Assembly (NCBI GenBank): GCA_032718475.1 | Contig: JAUCBJ010007762.1 | Coordinates: 1 to 64,000 of the forward strand | Reading direction: 5' to 3' | DNA length: 64,000 nt | From: Nemertoderma westbladi | Lineage: Eukaryota; Xenacoelomorpha; Nemertodermatida; Nemertodermatidae | Part shown: positions 1 through 13,018 of the stretch, in pieces | Layout of the letters: every line of letters starts with the position of its first letter | How positions within the stretch are numbered: the stretch's first letter is position 1 | Program-made: the position numbers and the translations under genes | Notes under the pieces: model-generated | The model's input: only the letters and a program-made list of their open reading frames with translations | What the model was told of the DNA's origin: nothing | Database searches by the model: none

Positions 1-927
1 GTTGTTCAGAAAGTCAACTTTTCCATCGCCTTTCACCATCGCATTGCCAATAGCTAGAGGATGGAATCTTTCTTTTGCGTTGACTACTAACCACCAATTG
101 TTGATAAGACGCAAGAACTCCGCAGTACACTCTTCCGTTGGGAAATAATAGAGGCACGCTGAAATGGTATATAAATCGAAAATTGCTAATGCGAGGGGAA
201 CGTTTTGTTTTTTGTTTCCGAAATGTGTTGCGCCGTATGACAGTTTTGGAGCTAAGCGTAAACAGGTTTCACGTTTTGAGTCAATTTCTTCAATTTTGTA
301 AAGCAGTGACCATTTCACCTGACCAGTGGGAACTGTGAATTTCCTTCCATTGAGTTTATATTGAAAGGGTTCGCCGATATTGAAATGACCTTGACTTGCC
401 AAATTGTTTCTAATATTTTTCATGATATGGACGGGGTCATATAAAGGGTAAATATTTCCACCAGTTTCTGATTTGATGGAATCCGGTTTTTCACCAGGTG
501 AATCCGTTGCAAGTTTATTAAAGGCCGATACATTAGATTTATTGTTATCGGATATAATTGCATGAATATTGAAATTTTCATCGGTAATGTTTTTGATACA
601 TGTTGTGATCCCATCCGAGACAAGTTTAGCTGTGCAACTGTACTCTGGTATAGCATGAACAACGATTGGTATTGATAATTTCAAGGAAACAATCATGAAG
701 CAAAGAATTCCAGTAAAAAGTTCACCATTATCATCCAACCCAACTAATTCTCCTCCACCGTACCGCTGTTGTTGTTGTAAATACATCTCGTCCACTAGTA
801 GTACCACATCGTTACCAATTCGGTTTTCGTCTCTGAGGGTCGTTATTGCCTTTATCGCTTTGACATGACCAGATATTAGTTTGCGGAGAAGCCGATCCGA
901 CGGCAGAGGAATTTCATTTCGTAGTAC
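1..927 (-). CDS. P-element-like (THAP9-type) transposase, catalytic exon, partial
   Basis: Reading from 927 down to base 1 gives one uninterrupted frame of about 309 codons with no internal ATG start, as expected of an internal exon. It runs off the left edge. Visible motifs fit P-element transposases. LLVDEMYLQQQ holds the first catalytic Asp of the RNase H-like fold, ISDNNKSNV the second, LYDPVHIMKNIRNNL follows, and NNWWLVVNAKERFHPL matches the conserved stretch of the inserted domain. These enzymes cut and paste DNA in the nucleus; THAP9 is the domesticated vertebrate relative. The exon opens just after a clean acceptor (TTTTAG at 933-928 on the minus strand). No stop or frameshift is seen, so it may be an active or recently active copy, or a host gene. 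The third acidic residue lies outside the window. Confidence 0.85.
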
Positions 928-1170
928 CTAAAATATAATGAACAAAATTATGTAATATATTTTTGTATGCAAAATAATTTTTTGTATTTTCACATGTGTT
1001 GTCTGCCTATCTGAATTTCCAGTTTTTCTCTAAACGATACTTTTTGGTGTGTGAAAAATTACGGATAAATAAATTGAAAAATTATATTTAAAAAAATAAT
1101 AAACGACTCCAGAACATACTAGCATATTGTAAAACTATTCAAATAATATTATATTAACAATATGGGCAAC

Positions 1171-1372
1171 CTTATATGCCGAGAAGGAGGTATATCTGAG
1201 TAGCAAGGCGAAACGAAGTTGGTCGCTAGTATATATGGGTATCCCTTTCGGTTTATTGTGCTGCAGATCCAGTAAGCTTCTAATAAGACCTCGGGAATCC
1301 TGACCAAAATTACGTAAATAGGATACAAGATTTGGAATCATTGTTGTGGAAGAAAGCTTGCATCTTGCATTT
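1171..1372 (-). CDS. P-element-like transposase, middle exon
   Basis: The frame YLRNFGQDSRGLIRSLL then YTSFSAYK is the segment that precedes the catalytic domain in P-type transposases. The exon ends AAG|GTTGCC at 1171/1170, and the phase-0 junction to the next exon joins SAYK to VLRNEIPLPSDRLL, an alignment typical of the family. The intron is 243 bp (928-1170). The upstream acceptor is TTTTTCAG ending at 1373. The coding frame begins with one base completing a codon, so the previous exon should end in phase 2; the obvious donor at 1667/1666 leaves phase 1. An extra small exon, another splice site or a one-base change is therefore needed between this exon and the THAP exon. Confidence 0.72.
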
Positions 1373-1666
1373 CTGAAAAAAGTTGTGATTTAATATAGAC
1401 ACAGTAACGCATTTGGACAATTTCTGTTTAAAAATACGCATAAGAAAACACACTGTGAATATGATTAATTTGGCGTGTTAATGTGGCAAGGTCTATGACT
1501 AGGTCTATCGAGTATAGTTTCTAAATAAACCATATTTTCACATATAATTTTAATTTATATCGGTACATTACTTGGACATAATATTAAGTATAGGAAGAAA
1601 TATTTTTTCTAAATTTAAGTTAAAAAATGCCGTGAAATAAAATGAAGATTGTCAATATTTTCATAC

Positions 1667-2273
1667 TTAGCCAAACTGGGTTGGGAACTGGAACTCCATC
1701 ATGCGACAGCTTAACATGCAATTCTTTATCAATTGTTATGCATTCCTTCACCTTTGTGATATCACCTAGTTCCAATCTAAATGCAGTTAATTTTTCGCCA
1801 TCACTCCATACTCGTATTTCAAAGTCATTGAAAAATTTATCTTCATTGAAATACCTTTGGATATCATTAAGAGTTTCTATTTTGCATTTTTTTGAAAATA
1901 ATTCCAATTCATCTGGCTGGAATTCTCTTATAGCTGGACGCTTTCTTGATGGCGGTGGAATGGTTCTGGAAGATGTTGGAATACACTCAGGGTGTATTGT
2001 TGGGTAAGCCTCTTTCGTGAGCGTCGGTCTTTGTTTATTACTGTTGACAAATCTACTGTCAAAATGAAGGATGCATATTTTTGCTGAAGGACCAGGTGTC
2101 CAATCACTCACTACCATTTCCCATGAACACGATCCAGTTTTTATACTGGGCTGAGTCATGCGAAGGGAAACCGAACATAGATATGGATTCAACTGCAGTG
2201 GGGACAAACCTCTTCCGAAGGAACCCTTTTTGTATCCAGACCTGCATCCTTTCACATTACAAACTCCTACCAT
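1667..2273 (-). CDS. THAP zinc-finger exon of the P-element-like transposase
   Basis: The frame starts at ATG 2273 with MVGVCNVKGC and shows a THAP (C2CH) DNA-binding domain: the paired cysteines at residues 5 and 10, an SCSWEMVVSDW stretch in the position of the invariant Trp, then ICILHFDSRFV with the final Cys-x2-His. A Pro/Ser linker and an acidic region follow. THAP domains sit at the N terminus of P-element transposases and bind the transposon ends, so with the catalytic exons at 1-1372 this gives the expected order. A consensus donor (CTAA|GTATGA) ends the exon at 1667. The open frame continues to 1620 if unspliced. The domain call is firm; the exon end and the joint to the next exon are less certain. 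Confidence 0.7.
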
Positions 2274-3700
2274 AGTTTATATTATTTTAGTGCCTGAACA
2301 CTAAATGGTTACCGCGCAGGGTGATGACGACGATGTCAGATAACATACATACACTATTATAGGCCTATTAAATAACTTATAACGTAGTGTTTTAAATGGT
2401 TCTAGAATATAACAAACATACCAACTAGGTTTTTTTGGGTAAAAATAATGTAATAATTAGTTAATAAACAGAAATGACTTTAAAAAATTTATTCACAACC
2501 ACTTAATTATTTTTACTAGTTATTTTTTATTTAATATTGTAAAAAATATATAAATAAGAAAATTAAAATTGACAGTTTCCAAATAGGTTTCTATTTTCAA
2601 AAATAATAACATTGATGAAAAATACATTTAATACAAGTTTTAATAAACACATAGAATAAAAAAAATTTTGAGAAAAAAAGCATTTTTCCAATTCGCTACT
2701 ATTTTCAAAAATACTAGCATTCATGAAAAAATCAATTCTCCACAAAAAATATTTTATCCAAAAACACGAGCTAGTCAAAAAATACTAGCTACCAAAAAAA
2801 TTTAATATACATTTTTTGGTCGCATGATGTTCCAGAAGACAAAGAACACAAGCTAGTACCGTTACAAAAAAGTGGGTGGGTCACCAATAGCAGAAAAGTA
2901 CCAATAAAAAGAGGCGTTTTAACTAAAAATTAATAGCTATAATTATCTGATAGAAGATATAGTAATTGTTCTAGAACAATAAAAACAATACTGATAATAT
3001 ATTACATAGGCCTATTATAGGCAAACAAAGATAGAAAAAGTGCCAAGATGGAAACTTTACCGGTAATGCCTTAATAAGTATACATGCATCAACACATTTA
3101 AGTAGCTACAATTGCTTATGAATTCTGGAATTCAAATATTGTGTACAAGACAACCCATATTATTTACATATAATTAGTAAATGTCTTCTACCTAAAGTTG
3201 TAGTAATCGTTTAAATAACGAAAAATGCAAGAATTCCCAATCGATCTAAGCATAGCCTTGTCAAGTCATTTCAAAAAATAATAGTTTATAAATTTGCAGA
3301 TGAGAATAATATTATTTTGGAACCTCTAACAACGGACGACTATGCCGATAAAGCACTTTTCACCTCAGTAGATTGTATACATTTCAGGCTAGACTTAACA
3401 AATTTTATCTATGGATTGATTTTGTAATAGATTTTCCGATTTTCCGAGATTGACTAAGTTCCTTTACAACAAGGAAAACTTCGATGAAGCAAGAACGATT
3501 ATCAACGAAACAATATAGAGAACGATGAAATCCTTGGTAAATGTCAGCTCAACGTACGGACAGACAAGCAATCGTTCTTCTAGAAGTAAAATTAAAAGGT
3601 AAAGTTTCATTAATAATATTTCGTTGATACCAGTAGTAGTGACTAAAAGTGCTGAGGAATAATAAATTATAGAAATTGTTGAAAATTATTATAAAGCATA
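2274..3700. other. AT-rich spacer, no gene seen
   Basis: Low-GC DNA upstream of the transposase start, full of short A/T runs and repeated CTAGCTAC-like words (around 2720-2800 and 2850). No frame here resembles a protein, and I see no RNA gene. The promoter of the minus-strand transposase should lie just above 2273 but no strong element is recognisable. Confidence 0.5.
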
Positions 3701-3708
3701 GTTTTGAT

Positions 3709-4179
3709 GGTTACTACGGTAACCAGGTAGTAAAATAATTTTATAAATTTGTTACAATTATACAAACCAATAATTTTTCATGAAGGTATGTCAGTACCAA
3801 TAAGAATATTCCAATAAATACATATTTAAAGTTGAATACCAGTTGCTATGGCAACCTTAAGTACAAAATATACCCCCCCCCCCCCCCACCCGGCGGCGCG
3901 CAAGAAATGAAGAGATATTATTATCTTGATCAGCATTATTGAATTTCCTAAAAAGAAAAATTCTAACTTTTTATCTGAAATATAGGTGAAAAGTGTATAT
4001 TTTAAATCGTCGCTGCTGGTAGCTATGGTAACTAGGTGATGTTAAAACCTACACAGAATATAGGCAACTAACCATATTATACCTGATTCAAGTTTTGACT
4101 TAATCGATATAAGTGTTCAGTTGTAAAATGCAAAATAAATGTATATATTGAAATTACATTACTGGTTGCTATGGTAATT
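3709..4179. promoter_or_regulatory. Cluster of four RFX X-box-like palindromes
   Basis: Four near-palindromes of the form GTTGCTATGGYAAC occur at 3709-3724, 3842-3855, 4018-4033 and 4164-4179. The second (GTTGCTATGGCAAC) is a perfect match to the symmetrical X-box bound by RFX transcription factors. Spacing is 130-180 bp, and the sequence around each copy is weakly similar, so they may be the conserved core of a degenerate tandem repeat rather than an enhancer. A poly-C run lies between them near 3872-3888. Binding is an inference from the motif only. Confidence 0.4.
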
Positions 4180-4820
4180 GGCAGCAAAAAAAATTTCCTC
4201 AAAAGGTAGAAAATTTACTAATCTAGAATTAGTGAAATTTTTGTGACCAGCAGATAAAGTGGGAAAAAGTTATTAAAGTTGAAAGTTACCCCACTAAATT
4301 TTTACGCCTGCAGCAGCATTCCGGGTCGTGTTATAGTAGGTCATGCCCAGACCCAAGCTATCGATGATACAGTACAGAGACCCAGATCCAAGCTATCGAT
4401 GATACAGTACAGAGACCCAGACCCAAGCTATCGATGATACAGTTAACAACTTAATTGTGTTTCTACATAGACCCAGATCCAAGCTATCGATGATACAGTT
4501 AACAACTTACTTGTGTTTCTACAGAGACCCAGATCCAAGCTATCGATGATACAGTTAACAACTTACTTGTGTTTCTACAGAGACCCAAATCCAAGCTATC
4601 GATGATACAGTACAGAGACCCAGACCCAAGCTATCGATGATACAGTTAACAACTTACTTGTGTTTCTACAGAGTCCCAGATCCAAGCTATCGATGATACA
4701 GTTAACAACTTACTTGTGTTTCTACAGAGACCCAAATCCAAGCTATCGATGATACAGTTAACAACTTACTTGTGTTTCTACAGAGACCCAGATCCAAGCT
4801 ATCGATGATACAGTTAACAA

Positions 4821-4850
4821 CTTGGATCTGGGTCTCTGTAGAAACACAAG
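4821..4850 (-). repeat. Inverted 30-bp satellite module (one of ten)
   Basis: CTTGGATCTGGG to AACACAAG is the exact reverse complement of the CTTGTGTTTC to GATCCAAG part of the normal unit. The same inversion recurs at 12541, 13019, 13644, 14269, 14894, 15463, 18538, 19807 and 21132, always in the same context. It makes a perfect inverted repeat with neighbouring units and opens short frames on both strands. One inversion event followed by amplification is the simplest explanation. Confidence 0.92.
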
Positions 4851-7002
4851 TTAACAACTTACTTGTGTTTCTACATAGACCCAAATCCAAGCTATCGATG
4901 ATACAGTTAACAACTTACTTGTGTTTTTACAGAGACCCAGATCCAAGCTATCGATGATACAGTTAACAACACTTGTGATCTACATAGACCCAGATCCAAG
5001 CTATCGATGATGCAGTACAGAGACCCAGATCCAAGCTATCGATGATACAGTTAACAACTTACTTGTGTTTCTACATAGACCCAGATCCAAGCTATCGATG
5101 ATACAGTTAACAACTTACTTGTGTTTCTACAGAGACCCAGATCCAAGCTATCGATGATACAGTTAACAACTTACTTGTGTTTCTACAGAGACCCAAATCC
5201 AAGCTATCGATGATACAGTACAGAGACCCAGACCCAAGCTATCGATGATACAGTTAACAACTTACTTGTGTTTCTACAGAGTCCCAGATCCAAGCTATCG
5301 ATGATACAGTTAACAACTTACTTGTGTTTCTACAGAGACCCAGATCCAAGCTATCGATGATACAGTTAACAACTTACTTGTGTTTCTACATAGACCCAAA
5401 TCCAAGCTATCGATGATACAGTTAACAACTTACTTGTGTTTTTACAGAGACCCAGATCCAAGCTATCGATGATACAGTACAGAGACCCAGACCCAAGCTA
5501 TCGATGATACAGTACAGAGACCCAGATCCAAGCTATCGATGATACAGTACAGAGACCCAGACCCAAGCTATCGATGATACAGTTAACAACTTACTTGTGT
5601 TTCTACATAGACCCAGATCCAAGCTATCGATGATACAGTTAACAACTTACTTGTGTTTCTACAGAGACCCAGATCCAAGCTATCGATGATACAGTTAACA
5701 ACTTACTTGTGTTTCTACAGAGACCCAAATCCAAGCTATCGATGATACAGTACAGAGACCCAGACCCAAGCTATCGATGATACAGTTAACAACTTACTTG
5801 TGTTTCTACAGAGTCCCAGATCCAAGCTATCGATGATACAGTTAACAACTTACTTGTGTTTCTACAGAGTCCCAGATCCAAGCTATCGATGATACAGTTA
5901 ACAACTTACTTGTGTTTCTACAGAGACCCAAATCCAAGCTATCGATGATACAGTTAACAACTTACTTGTGTTTCTACAGAGTCCCAGATCCAAGCTATCG
6001 ATGATACAGTTAACAACTTACTTGTGTTTCTACAGAGTCCCAGATCCAAGCTATCGATGATACAGTTAACAACTTACTTGTGTTTCTACAGAGTCCCAGA
6101 TCCAAGCTATCGATGATACAGTTAACAACTTACTTGTGTTTCTACAGAGTCCCAGATCCAAGCTATCGATGATACCGTTAACAACTTACTTGTGTTTCTA
6201 CAGAGACCCAAATCCAAGCTATCGATGATACAGTTAACAACTTACTTGTGTTTCTACAGAGACCCAGATCCAAGCTATCGATGATACAGTTAACAACTTA
6301 CTTGTGTTTCTACAGAGACCCAGATCCAAGCTATCGATGATACCGTTAACAACTTACTTGTGTTTCTACAGAGTCCCAGATCCAAGCTATCGATGATACC
6401 GTTAACAACTTACTTGTGTTTCTACAGAGACCCAAATCCAAGCTATCGATGATACAGTTAACAACTTACTTGTGTTTCTACAGAGACCCAGATCCAAGCT
6501 ATCGATGATACAGTTAACAACTTACTTGTGTTTCTACAGAGACCCAGATCCAAGCTATCGATGATACCGTTAACAACTTACTTGTGTTTCTACAGAGTCC
6601 CAAATCCAAGCTATCGATGATACAGTTAACAACTTACTTGTGTTTCTACAGAGTCCCAGATCCAAGCTATCGATGATACAGTTAACAACTTACTTGTGTT
6701 TCTACAGAGACCCAAATCCAAGCTATCGATGATACAGTTAACAACTTACTTGTGTTTCTACAGAGACCCAAATCCAAGCTATCGATGATACAGTACAGAG
6801 ACCCAGATCCAAGCTATCGATGATACAGTTAACAACTTACTTGTGTTTCTACAGAGACCCAAATCCAAGCTATCGATGATACAGTACAGAGACCCAGATC
6901 CAAGCTATCGATGATACAGTTAACAACTTACTTGTGTTTCTACAGAGACCCAAATCCAAGCTATCGATGATACAGCTAACAACTTACTTGTGTTTCTACA
7001 GA

Positions 7003-10000
7003 GTCCCAGATCGAAGCTATCGATGATACAGCTAACAACTTACTTGTGTTTCTACAGAGACCCAGATCCAAGCTACCGATGATACAGTTAACAACTTACT
7101 TGTGTTTCTACAGAGTCCCAGATCCAAGCTATCGATGATACAGTTAACAACTTACTTGTGTTTCTACAGAGTCCCAGATCCAAGCTATCGATGATACAGT
7201 TAACAACTTACTTGTGTTTCTACAGAGTCCCAGATCCAAGCTATCGATGATACCGTTAACAACTTACTTGTGTTTCTACAGAGACCCAAATCCAAGCTAT
7301 CGATGATACAGTTAACAACTTACTTGTGTTTCTACAGAGACCCAGATCCAAGCTATCGATGATACAGTTAACAACTTACTTGTGTTTCTACAGAGACCCA
7401 GATCCAAGCTATCGATGATACCGTTAACAACTTACTTGTGTTTCTACAGAGTCCCAGATCCAAGCTATCGATGATACCGTTAACAACTTACTTGTGTTTC
7501 TACAGAGACCCAAATCCAAGCTATCGATGATACAGTTAACAACTTACTTGTGTTTCTACAGAGACCCAGATCCAAGCTATCGATGATACAGTTAACAACT
7601 TACTTGTGTTTCTACAGAGACCCAGATCCAAGCTATCGATGATACCGTTAACAACTTACTTGTGTTTCTACAGAGTCCCAAATCCAAGCTATCGATGATA
7701 CAGTTAACAACTTACTTGTGTTTCTACAGAGTCCCAGATCCAAGCTATCGATGATACAGTTAACAACTTACTTGTGTTTCTACAGAGACCCAAATCCAAG
7801 CTATCGATGATACAGTTAACAACTTACTTGTGTTTCTACAGAGACCCAAATCCAAGCTATCGATGATACAGTACAGAGACCCAGATCCAAGCTATCGATG
7901 ATACAGTTAACAACTTACTTGTGTTTCTACAGAGACCCAAATCCAAGCTATCGATGATACAGTACAGAGACCCAGATCCAAGCTATCGATGATACAGTTA
8001 ACAACTTACTTGTGTTTCTACAGAGACCCAAATCCAAGCTATCGATGATACAGCTAACAACTTACTTGTGTTTCTACAGAGTCCCAGATCGAAGCTATCG
8101 ATGATACAGCTAACAACTTACTTGTGTTTCTACAGAGACCCAGATCCAAGCTACCGATGATACAGTTAACTACTTACTTGTGTTTCTACAGAGTCCCAGA
8201 TCCAAGCTATCGATGATACAGTTAACAACTTACTTGTGTTTCTACAGAGACCCAAATCCAAGCTATCGATGATACAGTTAACAACTTACTTGTGTTTCTA
8301 CAGAGTCCCAGATCCAAGCTATCGATGATACAGTTAACAACTTACTTGTGTTTCTACAGAGTCCCAGATCCAAGCTATCGATGATACAGTTAACAACTTA
8401 CTTGTGTTTCTACAGAGTCCCAGATCCAAGCTATCGATGATACCGTTAACAACTTACTTGTGTTTCTACAGAGACCCAAATCCAAGCTATCGATGATACA
8501 GTTAACAACTTACTTGTGTTTCTACAGAGACCCAGATCCAAGCTATCGATGATACAGTTAACAACTTACTTGTGTTTCTACAGAGACCCAGATCCAAGCT
8601 ATCGATGATACCGTTAACAACTTACTTGTGTTTCTACAGAGTCCCAGATCCAAGCTATCGATGATACCGTTAACAACTTACTTGTGTTTCTACAGAGACC
8701 CAAATCCAAGCTATCGATGATACAGTTAACAACTTACTTGTGTTTCTACAGAGACCCAGATCCAAGCTATCGATGATACAGTTAACAACTTACTTGTGTT
8801 TCTACAGAGACCCAGATCCAAGCTATCGATGATACCGTTAACAACTTACTTGTGTTTCTACAGAGTCCCAAATCCAAGCTATCGATGATACAGTTAACAA
8901 CTTACTTGTGTTTCTACAGAGTCCCAGATCCAAGCTATCGATGATACAGTTAACAACTTACTTGTGTTTCTACAGAGACCCAAATCCAAGCTATCGATGA
9001 TACAGTTAACAACTTACTTGTGTTTCTACAGAGACCCAAATCCAAGCTATCGATGATACAGTACAGAGACCCAGATCCAAGCTATCGATGATACAGTTAA
9101 CAACTTACTTGTGTTTCTACAGAGACCCAAATCCAAGCTATCGATGATACAGTACAGAGACCCAGATCCAAGCTATCGATGATACAGTTAACAACTTACT
9201 TGTGTTTCTACAGAGACCCAAATCCAAGCTATCGATGATACAGCTAACAACTTACTTGTGTTTCTACAGAGTCCCAGATCGAAGCTATCGATGATACAGC
9301 TAACAACTTACTTGTGTTTCTACAGAGACCCAGATCCAAGCTACCGATGATACAGTTAACTACTTACTTGTGTTTCTACAGAGTCCCAGATCCAAGCTAT
9401 CGATGATACAGTTAACAACTTACTTGTGTTTCTACAGAGACCCAAATCCAAGCTATTGATGATACAGTTAACAACTTACTTGTGTTTCTACAGAGTCCCA
9501 GATCCAAGCTATCGATGATACAGTTAACAACTTACTTGTGTTTCTACAGAGTCCCAGATCCAAGCTATCGATGATACCGTTAACAACTTACTTGTGTTTC
9601 TACAGAGACCCAAATCCAAGCTATCGATGATACAGTTAACAACTTACTTGTGTTTCTACAGAGACCCAAATCCAAGCTATCGATGATACAGTTAACAACT
9701 TACTTGTGTTTCTACAGAGACCCAAATCCAAGCTATCGATGATACAGTTAACAACTTACTTGTGTTTCTACAGAGACCCAGATCCAAGCTATCGATGATA
9801 CAGTTAACAACTTACTTGTGTTTCTACAGAGACCCAGATCCAAGCTATTGATGATACAGTTAACAACTTACTTGTGTTTCTACAGAGTCCCAGATCCAAG
9901 CTATCGATGATACAGTTAACAACTTACTTGTGTTTCTACAGAGACCCAAATCCAAGCTATCGATGATACAGTTAACAACTTACTTGTGTTTCTACAGAGA

Positions 10001-11650
10001 CCCAGATCCAAGCTATCGATGATACCGTTAACAACTTACTTGTGTTTCTACAGAGTCCCAAATCCAAGCTATCGATGATACAGTTAACAACTTACTTGTG
10101 TTTCTACAGAGTCCCAGATCCAAGCTATCGATGATACAGTTAACAACTTACTTGTGTTTCTACAGAGACCCAAATCCAAGCTATCGATGATACAGTTAAC
10201 AACTTACTTGTGTTTCTACAGAGACCCAAATCCAAGCTATCGATGATACAGTACAGAGACCCAGATCCAAGCTATTGATGATACAGTTAACAACTTACTT
10301 GTGTTTCTACAGAGACCCAAATCCAAGCTATCGATGATACAGTACAGAGACCCAGATCCAAGCTATCGATGATACAGTTAACAACTTACTTGTGTTTCTA
10401 CAGAGACCCAAATCCAAGCTATCGATGATACAGCTAACAACTTACTTGTGTTTCTACAGAGTCCCAGATCGAAGCTATCGATGATACAGCTAACAACTTA
10501 CTTGTGTTTCTACAGAGACCCAGATCCAAGCTACCGATGATACAGTTAACTACTTACTTGTGTTTCTACAGAGTCCCAGATCCAAGCTATCGATGATACA
10601 GTTAACAACTTACTTGTGTTTCTACAGAGACCCAAATCCAAGCTATCGATGATACAGTTAACAACTTACTTGTGTTTCTACAGAGTCCCAGATCCAAGCT
10701 ATCGATGATACAGTTAACAACTTACTTGTGTTTCTACAGAGTCCCAGATCCAAGCTATCGATGATACCGTTAACAACTTACTTGTGTATCTACAGAGACC
10801 CAAATCCAAGCTATCGATGATACAGTTAACAACTTACTTGTGTTTCTACAGAGACCCAAATCCAAGCTATCGATGATACAGTTAACAACTTACTTGTGTT
10901 TCTACAGAGTCCCAGATCCAAGCTATCGATGATACAGTTAACAACTTACTTGTGTTTCTACAGAGTCCCAGATCCAAGCTATCGATGATACTGTTAACAA
11001 CTTACTTGTGTTTCTACAGAGACCCAAATCCAAGCTATCGATGATACAGTTAACAACTTACTTGTGTTTCTACAGAGACCCAGATCCAAGCTATCGATGA
11101 TACAGTTAACAACTTACTTGTGTTTCTACAGAGACCCAGATCCAAGCTATTGATGATACAGTTAACAACTTACTTGTGTTTCTACAGAGTCCCAGATCCA
11201 AGCTATCGATGATACAGTTAACAACTTACTTGTGTTTCTACAGAGACCCAAATCCAAGCTATCGATGATACAGTTAACAACTTACTTGTGTTTCTACAGA
11301 GTCCCAGATCCAAGCTATCGATGATACAGTTAACAACTTACTTGTGTTTCTACAGAGACCCAAATCCAAGCTATCGATGATACAGTTAACAACTTACTTG
11401 TGTTTCTACAGAGACCCAAATCCAAGCTATCGATGATACAGTACAGAGACCCAGATCCAAGCTATCGATGATACAGTTAACAACTTACTTGTGTTTCTAC
11501 AGAGACCCAAATCCAAGCTATCGATGATACAGTACAGAGACCCAGACCCAAGCTATCGATGATACAGTTAACAACTTACTTGTGTTTCTACAGAGACCCA
11601 GATCCAAGCTATCGATGATACAGTTAACAACTTACTTGTGTTTCTACAGA
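7003..11650. repeat. Higher-order repeat of 1078-1190 bp within the satellite
   Basis: The variant GTCCCAGATCGAAGCTAT marks a higher-order period. It occurs at 7003, 8081, 9271 and 10461, giving spacings of 1078, 1190 and 1190 bp. These equal 18 or 20 full 56-bp units plus two 35-bp units; the difference is exactly two full units. The order of linked variants (two short units, then the CAGCTAAC pair, then ACCGATGATAC) is repeated in each block, which shows amplification of the block as a whole. The end point is approximate because the last block decays. Confidence 0.85.
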
Positions 11651-13018
11651 GACCCAAATCCAAGCTATCGATGATACAGTACAGAGACCCAGACCCAAGC
11701 TATCGATGATAGGGTTAACAACTTACTTGTGTTTCTACAGAGACCCAAATCCAAGCTATCGATGATACAGTTAACAACTTACTTGTGTTTCTACAGAGTC
11801 CCAGACCCAAGCTATCGATGATACAGTTAACAACTTACTTGTGTTTCTACAGAGACCCAAATCCAAGCTATCGATGATACAGTACAGAGACCCAGACCCA
11901 AGCTATCGATGATAGGGTTAACAACTTACTTGTGTTTCTACAGAGACCCAAATCCAAGCTATCGATGATACAGTTAACAACTTACTTGTGTTTCTACAGA
12001 GTCCCAGATCCAAGCTATCGATGATACAGTTAACAACTTACTTGTGTTTCTACAGAGTCCCAGATCCAAGCTATCGATGATACAGTTAACAACTTACTTG
12101 TGTTTCTACAGAGTCCCAGATCCAAGCTATCGATGATACAGTTAACAACTTACTTGTGTTTCTACAGAGACCCAAATCCAAGCTATCGATGATACAGTTA
12201 ACAACTTACTTGTGTTTCTACAGAGACCCAAATCCAAGCTATCGATGATATAGTTAACAACTTACTTGTGTTTCTACAGAGACCCAAATCCAAGCTATCG
12301 ATGATACAGTTAACAACTTACTTGTGTTTCTACAGAGACCCAGATCCAAGCTATCGATGATACAGTTAACAACTTACTTGTGTTTCTACAGAGTCCCAGA
12401 TCCAAGCTATCGATGATACAGTTAACTACTTACTTGTGTTTCTACAGAGACCCAAATCCAAGCTATCGATGATACAGTTAACAACTTACTTGTGTTTCTA
12501 CAGAGACCCAGATCCAAGCTATCGATGATACAGTTAACAACTTGGATCTGGGTCTCTGTAGAAACACAAGTTAACAACTTACTTGTGTTTCTACATAGAC
12601 CCAAATCCAAGCTATCGATGATACAGTTAACAACTTACTTGTGTTTTTACAGAGACCCAGATCCAAGCTATCGATGATACAGTACAGAGACCCAGACCCA
12701 AGCTATCGATGATACAGTACAGAGACCCAAATCCAAGCTATCGATGATACAGTACAGAGACCCAGACCCAAGCTATCGATGATACAGTTAACAACTTACT
12801 TGTGTTTCTACAGAGTCCCAGATCCAAGCTATCGATGATACAGTTAACAACTTACTTGTGTTTCTACAGAGTCCCAGATCCAAGCTATCGATGATACAGT
12901 TAACAACTTACTTGTGTTTCTACAGAGACCCAAATCCAAGCTATCGATGATACAGTTAACAACTTACTTGTGTTTCTACAGAGACCCAGATCCAAGCTAT
13001 CGATGATACAGTTAACAA

